Origin: Candidatus Thorarchaeota archaeon
GTDB taxonomy: Archaea; Asgardarchaeota; Thorarchaeia; Thorarchaeales; Thorarchaeaceae
Assembly (NCBI GenBank): GCA_030669595.1
Contig: DAOVDG010000003.1
Coordinates: 1 to 41,692, forward strand
Length of the DNA: 41,692 nucleotides
Direction of reading: 5' to 3'
Each line of letters starts with the position of its first letter. The stretch's first letter is position 1. Of this stretch, positions 17,049 through 25,794 are shown in pieces. The position numbers were made by a program, and so were the translations under genes. Below the pieces are notes generated by a model, which saw only the letters and a list, made by a program, of their open reading frames with translations, did no database searches and was not told the DNA's origin.

Positions 17049-17146
17049 TACTTCTGATACACCTGTCATCAGTCACCAAAGCATTGAAGAGCCAATTTAC
17101 TAGCCCAGAAACTTGCGGTGAGTTCCTGCGGGGTTGACCAGAGAAC

Positions 17147-17268
17147 GCGGGAGTAGCCAAGACTGGTCAAAGGCGGCGGACTTAAGATCGTATGAAGATA
17201 TGGGGTCATTCGAATGAGATATCCGCTCCCGTAGGGGTCCGTGGGTTCAAGTCCCACCTCCCGCACCA
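17147..17268 (+). tRNA. tRNA-Leu(TAA) with canonical intron
   Basis: The acceptor GCGGGAG pairs with CTCCCGC (17258-17264), then A73 and CCA. D stem GCC/GGC. Anticodon stem GCGGA (17176-17180) pairs with TCCGC (17222-17226); the loop starts CTTAAG, anticodon TAA. The intervening 34 bases (about 17187-17220) are an intron at the usual 37/38 position and include the palindrome TCATTCGAATGA. The long variable arm (TCCCGTAGGGG) is typical of leucine tRNA. T arm GTGGG-TTCAAGT-CCCAC. It lies 80 bases upstream of gatD. Confidence 0.94.
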
Positions 17269-17350
17269 ATTTCTCCAAAAACAAGCACAAGATAGCTTCT
17301 GAGCGAAGATTTATGACCACGCCAAAGGCGAAGAGCTGCGGAACTCATAG

Positions 17351-18715
17351 GTGAGGATAGCATTGACTCTGGATGACTCTGGTTATAGGGGCCTGGTTCT
17401 TGAGAAACTATCCGCTGCTGGTGCGAATGTAGGTGATACAATCACGATTGGCCATCAGCGACGAGAGTATGTAGGCATTCTCATGCCTCGTGCACAGGTT
17501 GGACGCGATCCCGACCATGTGGTGATAAAGCTCACTTCGGGATACAATGTTGGCATTCGGTTGAATGAGTTGTCTGAGATTCACTTGACTAAATCGGGAA
17601 AGAAAAGAAAGCGGACCGCAGAAAAGACCGCACCCAAAACACAATCCGGTCTGCCTTCTGTTTCAATCCTGAGTACTGGGGGTACGATTGCAAGTAAGGT
17701 GGACTATCAGACTGGCGCTGTCAATCCCGCATTATCAGCACAGGACCTCTATGATACTGTTCCTGAGCTCAAGGACCATGCGAATATTCATGCTCGCATT
17801 GTAATGAGCGTTCTTTCAGAGAACATTCAACCTGCCGATTGGACGAAGATTGCCAGAAGTGTTTCATCCGAAATTAAGAAGAGCGTAGACGGAGTTGTCA
17901 TTGCGCATGGTACAGATACACTCGGAATCACTTCTGCCGCGCTTGCATTTGCACTCCAAGACCTACCTGTTCCAGTTGTTCTTGTGGGCTCTCAAAGGTC
18001 CTCTGATAGACCATCTTCTGACGCTGCTATGAATCTAATCAGAGCAACTGATTTCGTCGGATATGCAAATGCTGCGGAGGTAATGGTGGTGATGCATGGC
18101 GAAACAGATGATACGTTTGCATATGCACACAGGGGAACTCGAGTGCGTAAATGCCATACTAGTAGAAGGGATGCTTTCCAGTCAGTTAATTCCAGTCCCT
18201 TATTCAGGATAGGTGAAACGGGCATAGCTGAGCTGTCTGCTCCTCTTTTGCAACGAAACCCCAAGCGGAAACTTAAGATGAAGCCCAAGTTTGATGATCG
18301 CGTCACTATCGTGAACACTTTTCCAGGAATCAAACCTGATGTGATTGATTCGTATGTTGATAAGGGGTACAGAGGACTTGTACTGGCCGGAACTGGTCTT
18401 GGACATGCTCCTAAACACATTCATCCAGCCCTGAAACGAGCCATAGATGCTGGCGTTATTGTGGCCATGACAAGCCAATGCATCTGGGGACGCGTCAACA
18501 TGAACGTATATCGACCAGGCGTGGAGATGCTCGAAATGGGCGTCATACCGTGCGAAAACATGCTCACCGAAACGGCAGCTGTCAAGCTAATGTGGCTTCT
18601 TGCAAACATGAAGACTGCTGAGAAGGCGCATGCTGCAATGTCTGAGTCCATCGTTGGCGAAACAAACATGCGAACGGAACAGTCTGAGTATAGAATACAG
18701 TCGGAGGCATATTGA
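17351..18715 (+). CDS. gatD: Glutamyl-tRNA(Gln) amidotransferase subunit D
   Basis: Asparaginase-like subunit that releases ammonia from glutamine for conversion of Glu-tRNA(Gln) to Gln-tRNA(Gln); archaea-specific. An N-terminal small barrel (residues 1-80, ANVGDTITIGHQRREYVGILMPR) precedes a basic linker and an L-asparaginase domain with both catalytic threonine loops, STGGTIASKVDY and IAHGTDTLGITSA. The 454-residue length is normal. The start is GTG at 17351 with no SD; a TATA-like GATTTATGAC (about 17307-17316) would give a very short leader. The stop directly abuts the gatE start. Confidence 0.96.
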   Translation: MRIALTLDDSGYRGLVLEKLSAAGANVGDTITIGHQRREYVGILMPRAQVGRDPDHVVIKLTSGYNVGIRLNELSEIHLTKSGKKRKRTAEKTAPKTQSGLPSVSILSTGGTIASKVDYQTGAVNPALSAQDLYDTVPELKDHANIHARIVMSVLSENIQPADWTKIARSVSSEIKKSVDGVVIAHGTDTLGITSAALAFALQDLPVPVVLVGSQRSSDRPSSDAAMNLIRATDFVGYANAAEVMVVMHGETDDTFAYAHRGTRVRKCHTSRRDAFQSVNSSPLFRIGETGIAELSAPLLQRNPKRKLKMKPKFDDRVTIVNTFPGIKPDVIDSYVDKGYRGLVLAGTGLGHAPKHIHPALKRAIDAGVIVAMTSQCIWGRVNMNVYRPGVEMLEMGVIPCENMLTETAAVKLMWLLANMKTAEKAHAAMSESIVGETNMRTEQSEYRIQSEAY

Positions 18716-20641
18716 GTGAGCGACGAGGGTCGCTATAGAGAAATTGGTTTGATGGTGGGACTTGAGCTTCATCAGCAACTAAACACATCTCGCAAACTCT
18801 TCTGCCACTGTCCGACAGTGACTCGCGACGACAAACCTGACGGTGGTTTTGTAAGACGTCTCAGACCCACACAGAGCGAAATGGGTGCGGTAGACCCCGC
18901 AGCACTCTTTGAGTTTCAGAGGAAGAAGAAATTCTATTACGAGTATTACAATGACACAACATGCTTGGTTGAAGCTGACGAGGAACCCCCTCACAACCTG
19001 TGCGAAGAGTCCATAGATGTAGCCCTTACAATGGCCATCTTCCTAGGTTCATCTCAGCTAGATGAGATACATGCAATGAGGAAAATAGTGATAGATGGTA
19101 GCAATACAACTGGCTTTCAACGCACAGCCGTTATTGCTATGGGTGGCAAGGTCTTGGTGGGGACTAAGGAAATTGGCATACTAGCAATCAGTCTTGAAGA
19201 GGACGCAGCCCGCAAAATCGCCGATGATGACAAAGAGAACATGAAGATATATCGACTGGACAGATTAGGCATTCCTCTGATTGAAATCGCAACAGCTCCT
19301 GACATCAGAACTCCCTCCGAGGCTCAAGAAACCGCTTTGGCGATTGGTCTGCTCTTGAGGTCCACTGGAAAGGTAAAGCGTGGACTTGGCACAATCCGTC
19401 AAGACGTTAATGTGTCCATCAAGGGAGGGGCCATTATCGAGATCAAGGGATTTCAGCAACTCGATATGCTATCCACTCTCGTCGAACTAGAAGCCCTTAG
19501 GCAGAAGCGCTTGTTGGAGATACGTGACGCCCTACATGAGAGAAACATCTCTCCAAAACAAATTAGTGGCGAACCGGTAGACGTCAGCACTATCTTTGCG
19601 GAATCAGGCTCGAAGATGATCAAGAAGGCGTTGAAGGCCGGCCACACGATCTACGGGGTGCGGCTTCCAGGCTTTGCTGGTCTGATAGGGCGTGAGGTGC
19701 AACCTGAGCGCAGGCTTGGCACAGAACTGTCAGACTATGCCAAATTCTGGGGCGACGTAGGGGGCATCTTTCACACAGACGAACTGTCAGGATACGGAAT
19801 ATCCGCACAAGAAGTAGCCCAACTAAAAGAAGCTGTAAGCGCAAGGTCTCAAGATGCTGTGGTTATAGTCGCAGCCCCGGTGCACAAGTGCGTGGATGCG
19901 CTCAAGGCGGTAGTACGACGAGCACGTGAGGCAATTGAAGGTGTGCCAGCTGAAACCCGAACTCCACTGCCTAACGGAACGACGAAGTATGCACGCCCTC
20001 GCCCTGGTGCAGAAAGAATGTATCCTGAAACAGACGTGAGACCTGTGCAAATATCGCAATCCCGTTTGAAGCGGATTCGGAAAAACATGCCTGAAACCTT
20101 TGACAACAAAGAGAAGCGATTCGTCAAGGACTACGGTCTCAGCAAGGATCTCGCGTCACAGATGGTGCGTTCTCTGAATCTTCCACTATTTGAGCAAATC
20201 ATAAGCGAGATGGAGGTCCCTGCAACACTTTTGGCCGTAACACTGGAAAATACGGTCGTAAGTCTTCATCGCGATGGTGTTCCTATTGAACGATTGGAGG
20301 ATAATCACTTCCGGCAGCTCTTCAAATGCGTCACTAAGGCTGAAGTTTCTCCAGATGCAATCCCTGCGATTCTGACACATCTTGCGAATAACCCCACTTC
20401 TGGGATTCAAGATGCGCTGGATGCAACAGATCTTGGCAAGATAGATACTACCGAGCTCAAGAACCTGATTCGAGAGATAGTGGAGGACCGTATTGACTTC
20501 GTGCGCGAACAAGGAGAGAGAGCACTCGGTGGACTCATGGGTGTTGCAATGAAGCAGCTAAGAGGAAAAGTTGACGGGAAAGTCATCAAGAAGCTTCTTG
20601 CAGCTGAGATTCAACGTGTTCTTGCGTCCGCTGAAGAATAG
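18716..20641 (+). CDS. gatE: Glutamyl-tRNA(Gln) amidotransferase subunit E
   Basis: Kinase/tRNA-binding subunit of the archaeal GatDE amidotransferase; it phosphorylates the Glu side chain on tRNA-Gln. The GatB-like cradle has IGLMVGLELHQQLNTSRKLFCHCP, the metal/ATP region and GLGTIRQDVNVSIKGGAIIEIKGFQQL. A GAD insertion domain (about residues 300-400, VRLPGFAGLIGREVQPERRLGTELSDYAKFWG) marks it as GatE, not GatB, and a YqeY-like helical tail ends in LRGKVDGKVIKKLLAAEI. Length 641. GTG 18716 has GGAGG (18703-18707) 8 bases upstream and follows the gatD TGA with no gap. Confidence 0.96.
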   Translation: MSDEGRYREIGLMVGLELHQQLNTSRKLFCHCPTVTRDDKPDGGFVRRLRPTQSEMGAVDPAALFEFQRKKKFYYEYYNDTTCLVEADEEPPHNLCEESIDVALTMAIFLGSSQLDEIHAMRKIVIDGSNTTGFQRTAVIAMGGKVLVGTKEIGILAISLEEDAARKIADDDKENMKIYRLDRLGIPLIEIATAPDIRTPSEAQETALAIGLLLRSTGKVKRGLGTIRQDVNVSIKGGAIIEIKGFQQLDMLSTLVELEALRQKRLLEIRDALHERNISPKQISGEPVDVSTIFAESGSKMIKKALKAGHTIYGVRLPGFAGLIGREVQPERRLGTELSDYAKFWGDVGGIFHTDELSGYGISAQEVAQLKEAVSARSQDAVVIVAAPVHKCVDALKAVVRRAREAIEGVPAETRTPLPNGTTKYARPRPGAERMYPETDVRPVQISQSRLKRIRKNMPETFDNKEKRFVKDYGLSKDLASQMVRSLNLPLFEQIISEMEVPATLLAVTLENTVVSLHRDGVPIERLEDNHFRQLFKCVTKAEVSPDAIPAILTHLANNPTSGIQDALDATDLGKIDTTELKNLIREIVEDRIDFVREQGERALGGLMGVAMKQLRGKVDGKVIKKLLAAEIQRVLASAEE

Positions 20642-20684
20642 ATTTAAGAGTCTGCATCATCGGGCCGTCTGACTTGAATAATGT

Positions 20685-20857
20685 GCCGCGGTGGCCTAGC
20701 CTGGTTAGGGCGCGAGACTCATAATCTTGCTGGATCTTTCCGGTCAAAATCATGGGGTCATTGTCTCATGCCTGGCCCGAGATGAGAAATCTCGAAGTCG
20801 TGGGCTCAAAACTTTATCACATCTCGTGATATCGAGCGTTTCCCACCCGCGGCACCA
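20685..20857 (+). tRNA. tRNA-Met(CAT), elongator, with two introns
   Basis: The acceptor GCCGCGG (20685-20691) pairs with CCGCGGC (20847-20853), then A73 and CCA. D stem GCC/GGC. Anticodon stem CGAGA (20713-20717) pairs perfectly with TCTCG (20790-20794) once a 65-base intron at the 37/38 site (20724-20788) is removed; the loop is CTCATAA and the variable loop AAGTC. T stem GTGGG (20800-20804) pairs with CCCAC (20842-20846), but the T loop is split after CTCAAA by 30 bases (20811-20840) that fold as TATCAC-ATCTC-GTGATA. Removing them restores CTCAAAT. The anticodon stem lacks the GGG/CCC pairs of initiator tRNA, so this is the elongator. Confidence 0.9.
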
Positions 20858-20949
20858 ACATCTACTGCAGCTTTGCAGGTATGTTTTTGTGTGTACATAA
20901 TTTCTCGGTAGGGGTGAGATTCGCACTGTAGAAAGAGAGGTTACTTGGA

Positions 20950-22158
20950 ATGAAACTTCCCTTCAAGACCCTTGATGACGTTGAAGCCGAAGGAAAGCGT
21001 GTTTTGGTCCGTGTCGACATAAACTGCTCTATTGACCCCGATACTAAGAAGATAACCGACGATTCTAGAATAGATGCCATTGTTCCCACACTCAAAGAAT
21101 TGTCCAAGAGCAAGGTTGTGTTGATGGCCCACCAAGGCCGTCCGGGCAGTAACGATTTCATATCACTTGAACAACATACTAAGATTCTGCAAAAATTGGG
21201 GTTCAATGCCACTTTTGTGGATGACATATTCGGAGATAGAGCCAAGGCGGCCATAGAGAAGGTGCAGGTGGGAGAGATACTTGTTCTACAAAACGTGAGG
21301 ATGTTCGAGGGCGAACTGAAGAAAGCACCACCAGACGAAGTTGCAAAAGAGCCAATTGTCCAAGAGCTTTATCCCTTGTTTGATTTGTTCCTGAATGATG
21401 CATTTGGTGCAGCACACAGGTCTCAGGCGTCCATTGTAGGTTTCACCGCAGTACTGCCTTCAGTGGCAGGTCGGCTTGTCGAGAAGGAGGTTCGTATACT
21501 GACCGAGGCCACAGCCATAGAGAAGCATCCATGGATTCTTGTATTCGGCGGAGCTAAGGTCGCTGGCAAGGTGAAGACTCTAGGCAAGCTATTGGCCACT
21601 GGACGAGTAGACAAGGCACTACTAGGGGGCCTTCTTGGCCAGCTGTTCTTGATTGCAAAGGGCTTGATTCCCACTGAATACTCTGCTCCAATCAAGGGTT
21701 TCGAATCGGCAGTGGAAACAGCAAAGGAACTCCTAGAGAAATATCCGGACATATTGGTTCTCCCAGAGGACGCAGCCGTTGAGAGAGATGGAAAGCGATT
21801 CGAATGCGCCTTCAATGAGATGGACGGTGATCCGTTTTTCGATATAGGTCCGTCCACAGCCAGTGAGTACATGCGGATGATACGTGGAGCTGCAGTGGTA
21901 TTCAGCAATGGTCCTATGGGTCTGTTCGAGAAAGAGCCCTTTGCCAAGGGCACAGTCAGCGTTCTGAATGCAATCGCTGAGTGTGAAGGTGTAAGTGTTG
22001 TTGGGGGCGGACACATGGGAGCCATGGCAATAAGCGAGGGCTTTGCAGACAGGATCTCACACATCAGTACGGGGGGTGGAGCCACGATTAACTTCTTGAC
22101 TGGGAAAAAACTAGATCTCGTGGTGGCGCTTGAAGAAGCCGCACGGAGGATGGTGTAG
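20950..22158 (+). CDS. pgk: Phosphoglycerate kinase
   Basis: Interconverts 1,3-bisphosphoglycerate + ADP with 3-phosphoglycerate + ATP. Family marks in order: VLVRVDINCSI near the N-terminus, DDSRIDAIVPTLKEL, VVLMAHQGRPG, LLQNVR-type (LVLQNVRMFEGE), LFLNDAFGAAHRSQASIVGF, ILVFGGAKVAGKVKTL, NGPMGLFEKEPFAKGT and the C-terminal nucleotide loop GGGHMGAMA with ISTGGGATINFLTG. At 402 residues it is a usual archaeal length. AGAGAGGTTACTT precedes ATG 20950. It may share a transcript with the upstream tRNA-Met, 90 bases away. Confidence 0.97.
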   Translation: MKLPFKTLDDVEAEGKRVLVRVDINCSIDPDTKKITDDSRIDAIVPTLKELSKSKVVLMAHQGRPGSNDFISLEQHTKILQKLGFNATFVDDIFGDRAKAAIEKVQVGEILVLQNVRMFEGELKKAPPDEVAKEPIVQELYPLFDLFLNDAFGAAHRSQASIVGFTAVLPSVAGRLVEKEVRILTEATAIEKHPWILVFGGAKVAGKVKTLGKLLATGRVDKALLGGLLGQLFLIAKGLIPTEYSAPIKGFESAVETAKELLEKYPDILVLPEDAAVERDGKRFECAFNEMDGDPFFDIGPSTASEYMRMIRGAAVVFSNGPMGLFEKEPFAKGTVSVLNAIAECEGVSVVGGGHMGAMAISEGFADRISHISTGGGATINFLTGKKLDLVVALEEAARRMV

Positions 22159-22160
22159 TT

Positions 22161-22469
22161 ATGCAGCTGCTGGAATTCTCACATATTCTTATCATCTACC
22201 TAGTCGCTGTGAACATCTTTACTCTCACCCTTATGTGGTGGGACAAGAGAAAGGCTAAGAAGAAAGAGTGGCGTGTCGCAGAGGCTACACTTCTTCTGCT
22301 GGCATTCATTGGTGGCGCCTTGGGCCTACTCTTTGGAATGTTCAAGTTTCGGCACAAGACTTTGAAACGCTCATTTCAAGGAGTTGCTATCATTGGTCTT
22401 ATCGTTTCCCTAATCATCTACTGGATTGCTTTCAGAATATTGACATTCGGCCCTGTGCCAATAGTGTAA
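22161..22469 (+). CDS. DUF1294 family small membrane protein
   Basis: A 102-residue protein with membrane segments at about residues 7-25, 42-60 and 75-95 and a basic loop DKRKAKKKEWRVAE between the first two. The pattern MWWDKRKAKKKEWRVAEATLLLLAFIGGALGLLFGMFKFRHKT fits DUF1294, whose function is unknown. The ATG is two bases after the pgk stop, with GGAGG (22145-22149) in the end of pgk, so it is the second gene of the pgk transcript. Confidence 0.85.
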   Translation: MQLLEFSHILIIYLVAVNIFTLTLMWWDKRKAKKKEWRVAEATLLLLAFIGGALGLLFGMFKFRHKTLKRSFQGVAIIGLIVSLIIYWIAFRILTFGPVPIV

Positions 22470-22840
22470 GCTATTCGAATAAACCAATAGAGTGGATACT
22501 GGTCACACTAGAGCAAGAAATGTTGCTGAGGGCACATCTCTGTACCCTCATAATTTCAAGGGTTTACCAAGGTTCGTGGGGTGGTTTTACAGGACCATTC
22601 ATGTTAATTCATAGTTAGATGCAAACCATACTCAATTACGGCCACTGAAACAATTACGACCAATCCTAATCTCTTTCGGCCACAAAACCGCGCATTGGCA
22701 TTGTCCTCTGTTTATAACTCTCTACATCCTTATATTGGAAATTCCGAGAACATTAATGTCCAATCAGCAAATCAATATGTAACACAGAGTGATGTCAGTT
22801 CTGAAAAAAAGAGTTCCTGTAGGTCAATAAGGGTTGAAAA
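22470..22840. other. 370-base stretch without a confident gene
   Basis: AT-rich intergenic DNA between the DUF1294 gene and the 3' side of tRNA-Thr. It holds two tandem CAATTACG(G/A)CCA copies (22633-22644, 22651-22662) and no frame that looks protein-coding. Confidence 0.5.
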
Positions 22841-22916
22841 TGGAGCCTCGGGCGAGATTCGAACTCGCGACCTGCTGATTACAAGTCAGCCTCTATAACC
22901 CCTAAGACACCGAGGC
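22841..22916 (-). tRNA. tRNA-Thr(TGT)
   Basis: Read on the minus strand: acceptor GCCTCGG pairs with CCGAGGC, discriminator T73 (usual for archaeal threonine tRNA), encoded CCA. D stem TCT/AGA, anticodon stem GCTGA/TCAGC around CTTGTAA (anticodon TGT), variable AGGTC, T arm GCGAG-TTCGAAT-CTCGC. No intron. Confidence 0.95.
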
Positions 22917-23005
22917 TTTCCTAAATGAATCAAGCAGCATATTGTCTTTAAAAGCTGCTCCTCAAGACTTCATCAACCGCGCGTTTCTGACGGCAGGACC
23001 GTTTA

Positions 23006-23557
23006 CTACTTATCATGATACACGTTGTCAATGATAATAGCGTAAGATAGTAGCATCAATCGATCAACATCCGGATCTATTATGTGAAGTGCATACCTGT
23101 CCTTGAAATTGAACATAGGTGCAAAAACATCGCGCCATTTGTCAGCCTTCTTGATAACAGCGTACACTTTCTTCTTATCTTTCGGATGACGAATCTCGAA
23201 ATTCCATTTCGTCACGCCGCCCTGCGCCTTGAATATGAGCTTGTCTTGAGGATCATACATGTCAACTGAGCCACGAAATGCGATCATTGGCCTTTTCCCA
23301 CGCCCTATTAGCTGCCCTTCTGGGGTTTTCACATCATAGATTGGACGCACTGCAGCTAGCTTCTTGTTAATAACGCAGATTGGTGTTTCATCAGCATTTC
23401 GCAATTCGATTTCGGCGCGTAATGATACAATTTTCCTCTTCATTATCCCAATCTTGTTGCCGTCTGTATCGAGAATCTCGCCTCCACCGAATTTCCAAGC
23501 TTTTTCATGCATTACATAGTGAGTAATCTCAGGGTCCAGCAAGTTCATCATCTGCAC
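23006..23557 (-). CDS. LURP-one-related (Tubby-like fold) protein
   Basis: A 183-residue cytoplasmic protein. HEKAWKFGGGEILDTDGNKIGIMKRKIVSLRAEIELRNADE, then VINKKLAAVRPIYDVKTPEGQLIGRGKR, shows the alternating strand and turn pattern of the LURP-one/scramblase beta-barrel with a buried helix. Members bind phospholipids or are stress-linked in eukaryotes; the archaeal role is unknown. ATG 23557 starts the frame; ATGs at codons 3 and 4 are also possible. The stop lies 90 bases from tRNA-Thr on the same strand. Confidence 0.78.
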   Translation of the reverse strand: MQMMNLLDPEITHYVMHEKAWKFGGGEILDTDGNKIGIMKRKIVSLRAEIELRNADETPICVINKKLAAVRPIYDVKTPEGQLIGRGKRPMIAFRGSVDMYDPQDKLIFKAQGGVTKWNFEIRHPKDKKKVYAVIKKADKWRDVFAPMFNFKDRYALHIIDPDVDRLMLLSYAIIIDNVYHDK

Positions 23558-23820
23558 ACTCCCTTGAGATATTCTTGCGCTACCTATTAAGCGAATCTGG
23601 GCCAGAATGAAGAATCACTGACACGTCCACAGGCACGCTCAGATGGCTCATTTCATCACGCACATGTTTATGTGCCATTGCGCTATCTAACCTTCAGAAA
23701 TCCGACCTTAGCACAGATTCCCATATTACATGTGTGTCATACAAAGGCTAAATGCTACGGGAAAGCTAAAATAGTATACAGGATTTCGTCAAAGGACGAC
23801 GTACAACTAGGTGATACCAT

Positions 23821-24843
23821 TTGCAATCGGATTCGTACTCCCAATTCACTCAAGCTATCGTGGACCTATTTAGAGGGTTCTCCAACATGTTTCAACCTAT
23901 GGGAATACCATTTGGACCGATTGCTTGGTTCGTTATCGTTGTTACTGTACCCCTGGCCGTAGTCATAGCGTTTCTGTTGTACACCTATCGTTTCAAGGGC
24001 TCTGCCGGCGGCTTGCCTGATGGTGTACAGAAAATCATTGCGTCAACCGGAGATGTTTCCTCGGGCATTGCAGGCACGAAAAAGGTGCGTTTCATAAAGA
24101 CCCCTGGTGAGGCATTAGTCTTCCTCAAGATTGAAGAGAACGCAATTCAACAGGCTTTGTCTGCAGTTGATTACTACACTCAAGAAGGCGAGGTAGACAG
24201 CTCGCTTCAAGGCAAGCTTGTTTCACTCTATCGCTCCAGGCTCACTGCTGTGCAGGCTGCAATTGCTAAAGACGAGGAGCTGAAGGCTGTCGTGGATGCA
24301 GACTCTGCTATGGACAGAGCACGATCTGATTACCTTCGGAAACTTGCAGCGATGTCTGGTACCACTGTAGAAGCAGACACTACTGAGTCAGGCCCGCCCA
24401 GCGTTGGGGCACCAAGCGCAGCTGCGGTTACACCAAGTGATGCAGCGGCTCCTTCAACGGGTCCCCCAAGTGGAGGCGCACCTGGTGGCGGTGCTCCAAG
24501 CGGTGGACCTCCAGGCGGTAGTACACCAAGTGGAGACAGTCCTCCAGGTGGAGGTGCACCTGGTGGTGGACCTCCAAGCGGTGGCGCACCTAGTGGTGGA
24601 CCTCTAGGCGGTGGTGCACCAAATGGTGGCGGACTTCCAAGTGGCACGCCTAGTAGTGGTGGTCCTCCAGGTGGCACACCCAGCAGCGGTGTTCCAAGCG
24701 GCCCTCCGGGTGGTGGAGTCCCGAGTGGTCCTCCTGGTGGCACGTTAAGCGAGAAACCTTCTGGTGCACCTGGCAAAAGCTCTCTCCAATCTGAGATGCT
24801 CGCAGAAATGGAACGTCTGCGAACCCTGATGAGTGGGGACTAA
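23821..24843 (+). CDS. Membrane-anchored protein with Pro/Gly/Ser-rich tail
   Basis: A 340-residue protein with no enzyme motif. One membrane helix (about residues 33-54, GPIAWFVIVVTVPLAVVIAF) is followed by a helical, partly coiled-coil region (about 60-185) rich in Ala, Glu and Lys, then about 130 residues built from short units such as PSGGAP, PGGGAP and PSGGPP, and a final amphipathic helix (SLQSEMLAEMERLRTLM). The TTG start is supported by AGGTGAT (23809-23815) 5 bases upstream; ATG 23887 would cut off the part before the membrane helix. The tail lies at 24390-24770. The family is not recognised; it could be a scaffold for partners that bind proline-rich segments. Confidence 0.8.
   Translation: MQSDSYSQFTQAIVDLFRGFSNMFQPMGIPFGPIAWFVIVVTVPLAVVIAFLLYTYRFKGSAGGLPDGVQKIIASTGDVSSGIAGTKKVRFIKTPGEALVFLKIEENAIQQALSAVDYYTQEGEVDSSLQGKLVSLYRSRLTAVQAAIAKDEELKAVVDADSAMDRARSDYLRKLAAMSGTTVEADTTESGPPSVGAPSAAAVTPSDAAAPSTGPPSGGAPGGGAPSGGPPGGSTPSGDSPPGGGAPGGGPPSGGAPSGGPLGGGAPNGGGLPSGTPSSGGPPGGTPSSGVPSGPPGGGVPSGPPGGTLSEKPSGAPGKSSLQSEMLAEMERLRTLMSGD
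24466..24760 (+). repeat. Low-complexity Pro/Gly/Ser codon repeats
   Basis: Degenerate in-frame repeats of 12-24 bases (GGTGGxGCxCCAAGCGGT-like) inside the membrane-protein gene. The frame is kept open, and differing synonymous codons show it evolves under protein-level constraint. The opposite-strand open frame here is a by-product. Confidence 0.75.
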
Positions 24844-24970
24844 TGGCTCGGCTAATCCTTGTATCCATCCTTAGGATTCATTGAATCTTAGATCGGATTC
24901 GATTGTCAGAAGCCTTTTTGAGTAGCCTACTCATGAGGTTCCGTATCACTGAGTTAAGGATGCTGACGAC

Positions 24971-25654
24971 ATGTCAGGTGCTAAGCTAAATGCAGTAAAG
25001 AGCGTCATTCCCCTGATTCCTAAAAGTGGAGCAATAGGTTTGGGCAGTGGCTCCACTGTAGCAATCCTTGCAGAGGAACTTGGCAAACGGATTCTGAATG
25101 GAAGCATCGACATAAGCGTCGTTCCAACTTCCTATCAAGCCTATGAACTGGCTATAGAACATGGAATACCCCTCACAAATCTGGATTTGAATCCTGAATT
25201 ACTTCTGACTATTGATGGTGCTGATGAAGTTGACAAAGACCTTAACCTGACGAAGGGCGGAGGTGGCGCTCTGTTTCAGGAGAAGATAGTCGCATCGGCA
25301 TCCAGGAAACTGATAATCATAGTGGATGAATCTAAATTGGTAGAGCGTCTTGCTACTAAGTTCGAGATTCCAGTGGAAATACTCCCATTCTCGCTGGGTG
25401 TTGTTCGAAGGAAGATCGTGGAAATGAGAGTCACTCCGAACGTACGGCAGGCTCAGAAGAAGATGGGTCCCGTAGTAACTGATAATGGAAACTTCATTCT
25501 TGATCTCAAGTTTTCCAAGCCAATCAGTGATCCAAGACAGGTTGCAATAGACCTAAAGATGATTCCCGGCGTAATAGAAACCGGACTCTTCATTGACATG
25601 GCAGACGAGGTGCATGTTGGTACAAAAACCGGCGCGCGCGCGCTGAAGAAATGA
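24971..25654 (+). CDS. rpiA: Ribose-5-phosphate isomerase A
   Basis: Interconverts ribose 5-phosphate and ribulose 5-phosphate. GAIGLGSGSTVAILAEELG, VPTSYQAYELA, TIDGADEVDKDLNLTKGGGGALFQEKIVA and IIIVDESKLVERL are the classical RpiA motifs, including the catalytic Asp and Lys; the C-terminal half has PVEILPFSLGVVRRKI and the final NFILDLKF segment. Length 227 is normal. ATG 24971 has TAAGGA upstream. The stop directly abuts the CCA end of the convergent tRNA-Arg gene. Confidence 0.97.
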   Translation: MSGAKLNAVKSVIPLIPKSGAIGLGSGSTVAILAEELGKRILNGSIDISVVPTSYQAYELAIEHGIPLTNLDLNPELLLTIDGADEVDKDLNLTKGGGGALFQEKIVASASRKLIIIVDESKLVERLATKFEIPVEILPFSLGVVRRKIVEMRVTPNVRQAQKKMGPVVTDNGNFILDLKFSKPISDPRQVAIDLKMIPGVIETGLFIDMADEVHVGTKTGARALKK

Positions 25655-25732
25655 TGGCGGGCCCGCCCGGATTTGAACCGGGGACAACTTGCTTAGGAGG
25701 CAAGTGCCCTATCCATACTAGGCCACGGGCCC
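25655..25732 (-). tRNA. tRNA-Arg(CCT)
   Basis: On the minus strand: acceptor GGGCCCG pairs with CGGGCCC, discriminator G73, encoded CCA. D stem GCC/GGC, anticodon stem CTTGC/GCAAG around CTCCTAA (anticodon CCT), variable TTGTC, T arm CCCGG-TTCAAAT-CCGGG. No intron. Its CCA begins at the base after the rpiA stop. Confidence 0.95.
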
Positions 25733-25794
25733 TCGGAGGAGAGCGTGCAATCAGTCAGTTGTTAAAGCTTTTGTAGTATTCTATCAGCAGACTG

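Noticed and set aside
20713-20745. tRNA-Met read with an uninterrupted anticodon stem CGAGA/TCTTG and an intron in the variable loop
   Set aside because: A downstream TCTCG at 20790 pairs perfectly with CGAGA and is followed by a normal AAGTC variable loop, so the canonical 37/38 intron is the better fold.
21423-22085. 220-codon open frame antisense to pgk
   Set aside because: pgk is unmistakable on the other strand; the antisense frame has no family character.
24400-24770. Repeats that could be taken for a CRISPR or minisatellite array
   Set aside because: They lie inside an open frame, have no uniform repeat/spacer length, and encode Pro/Gly/Ser units.
24330-24776. 148-codon open frame on the minus strand
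   Set aside because: It is the antisense of the Pro/Gly-rich coding repeats; low complexity only, no SD or homologous features.
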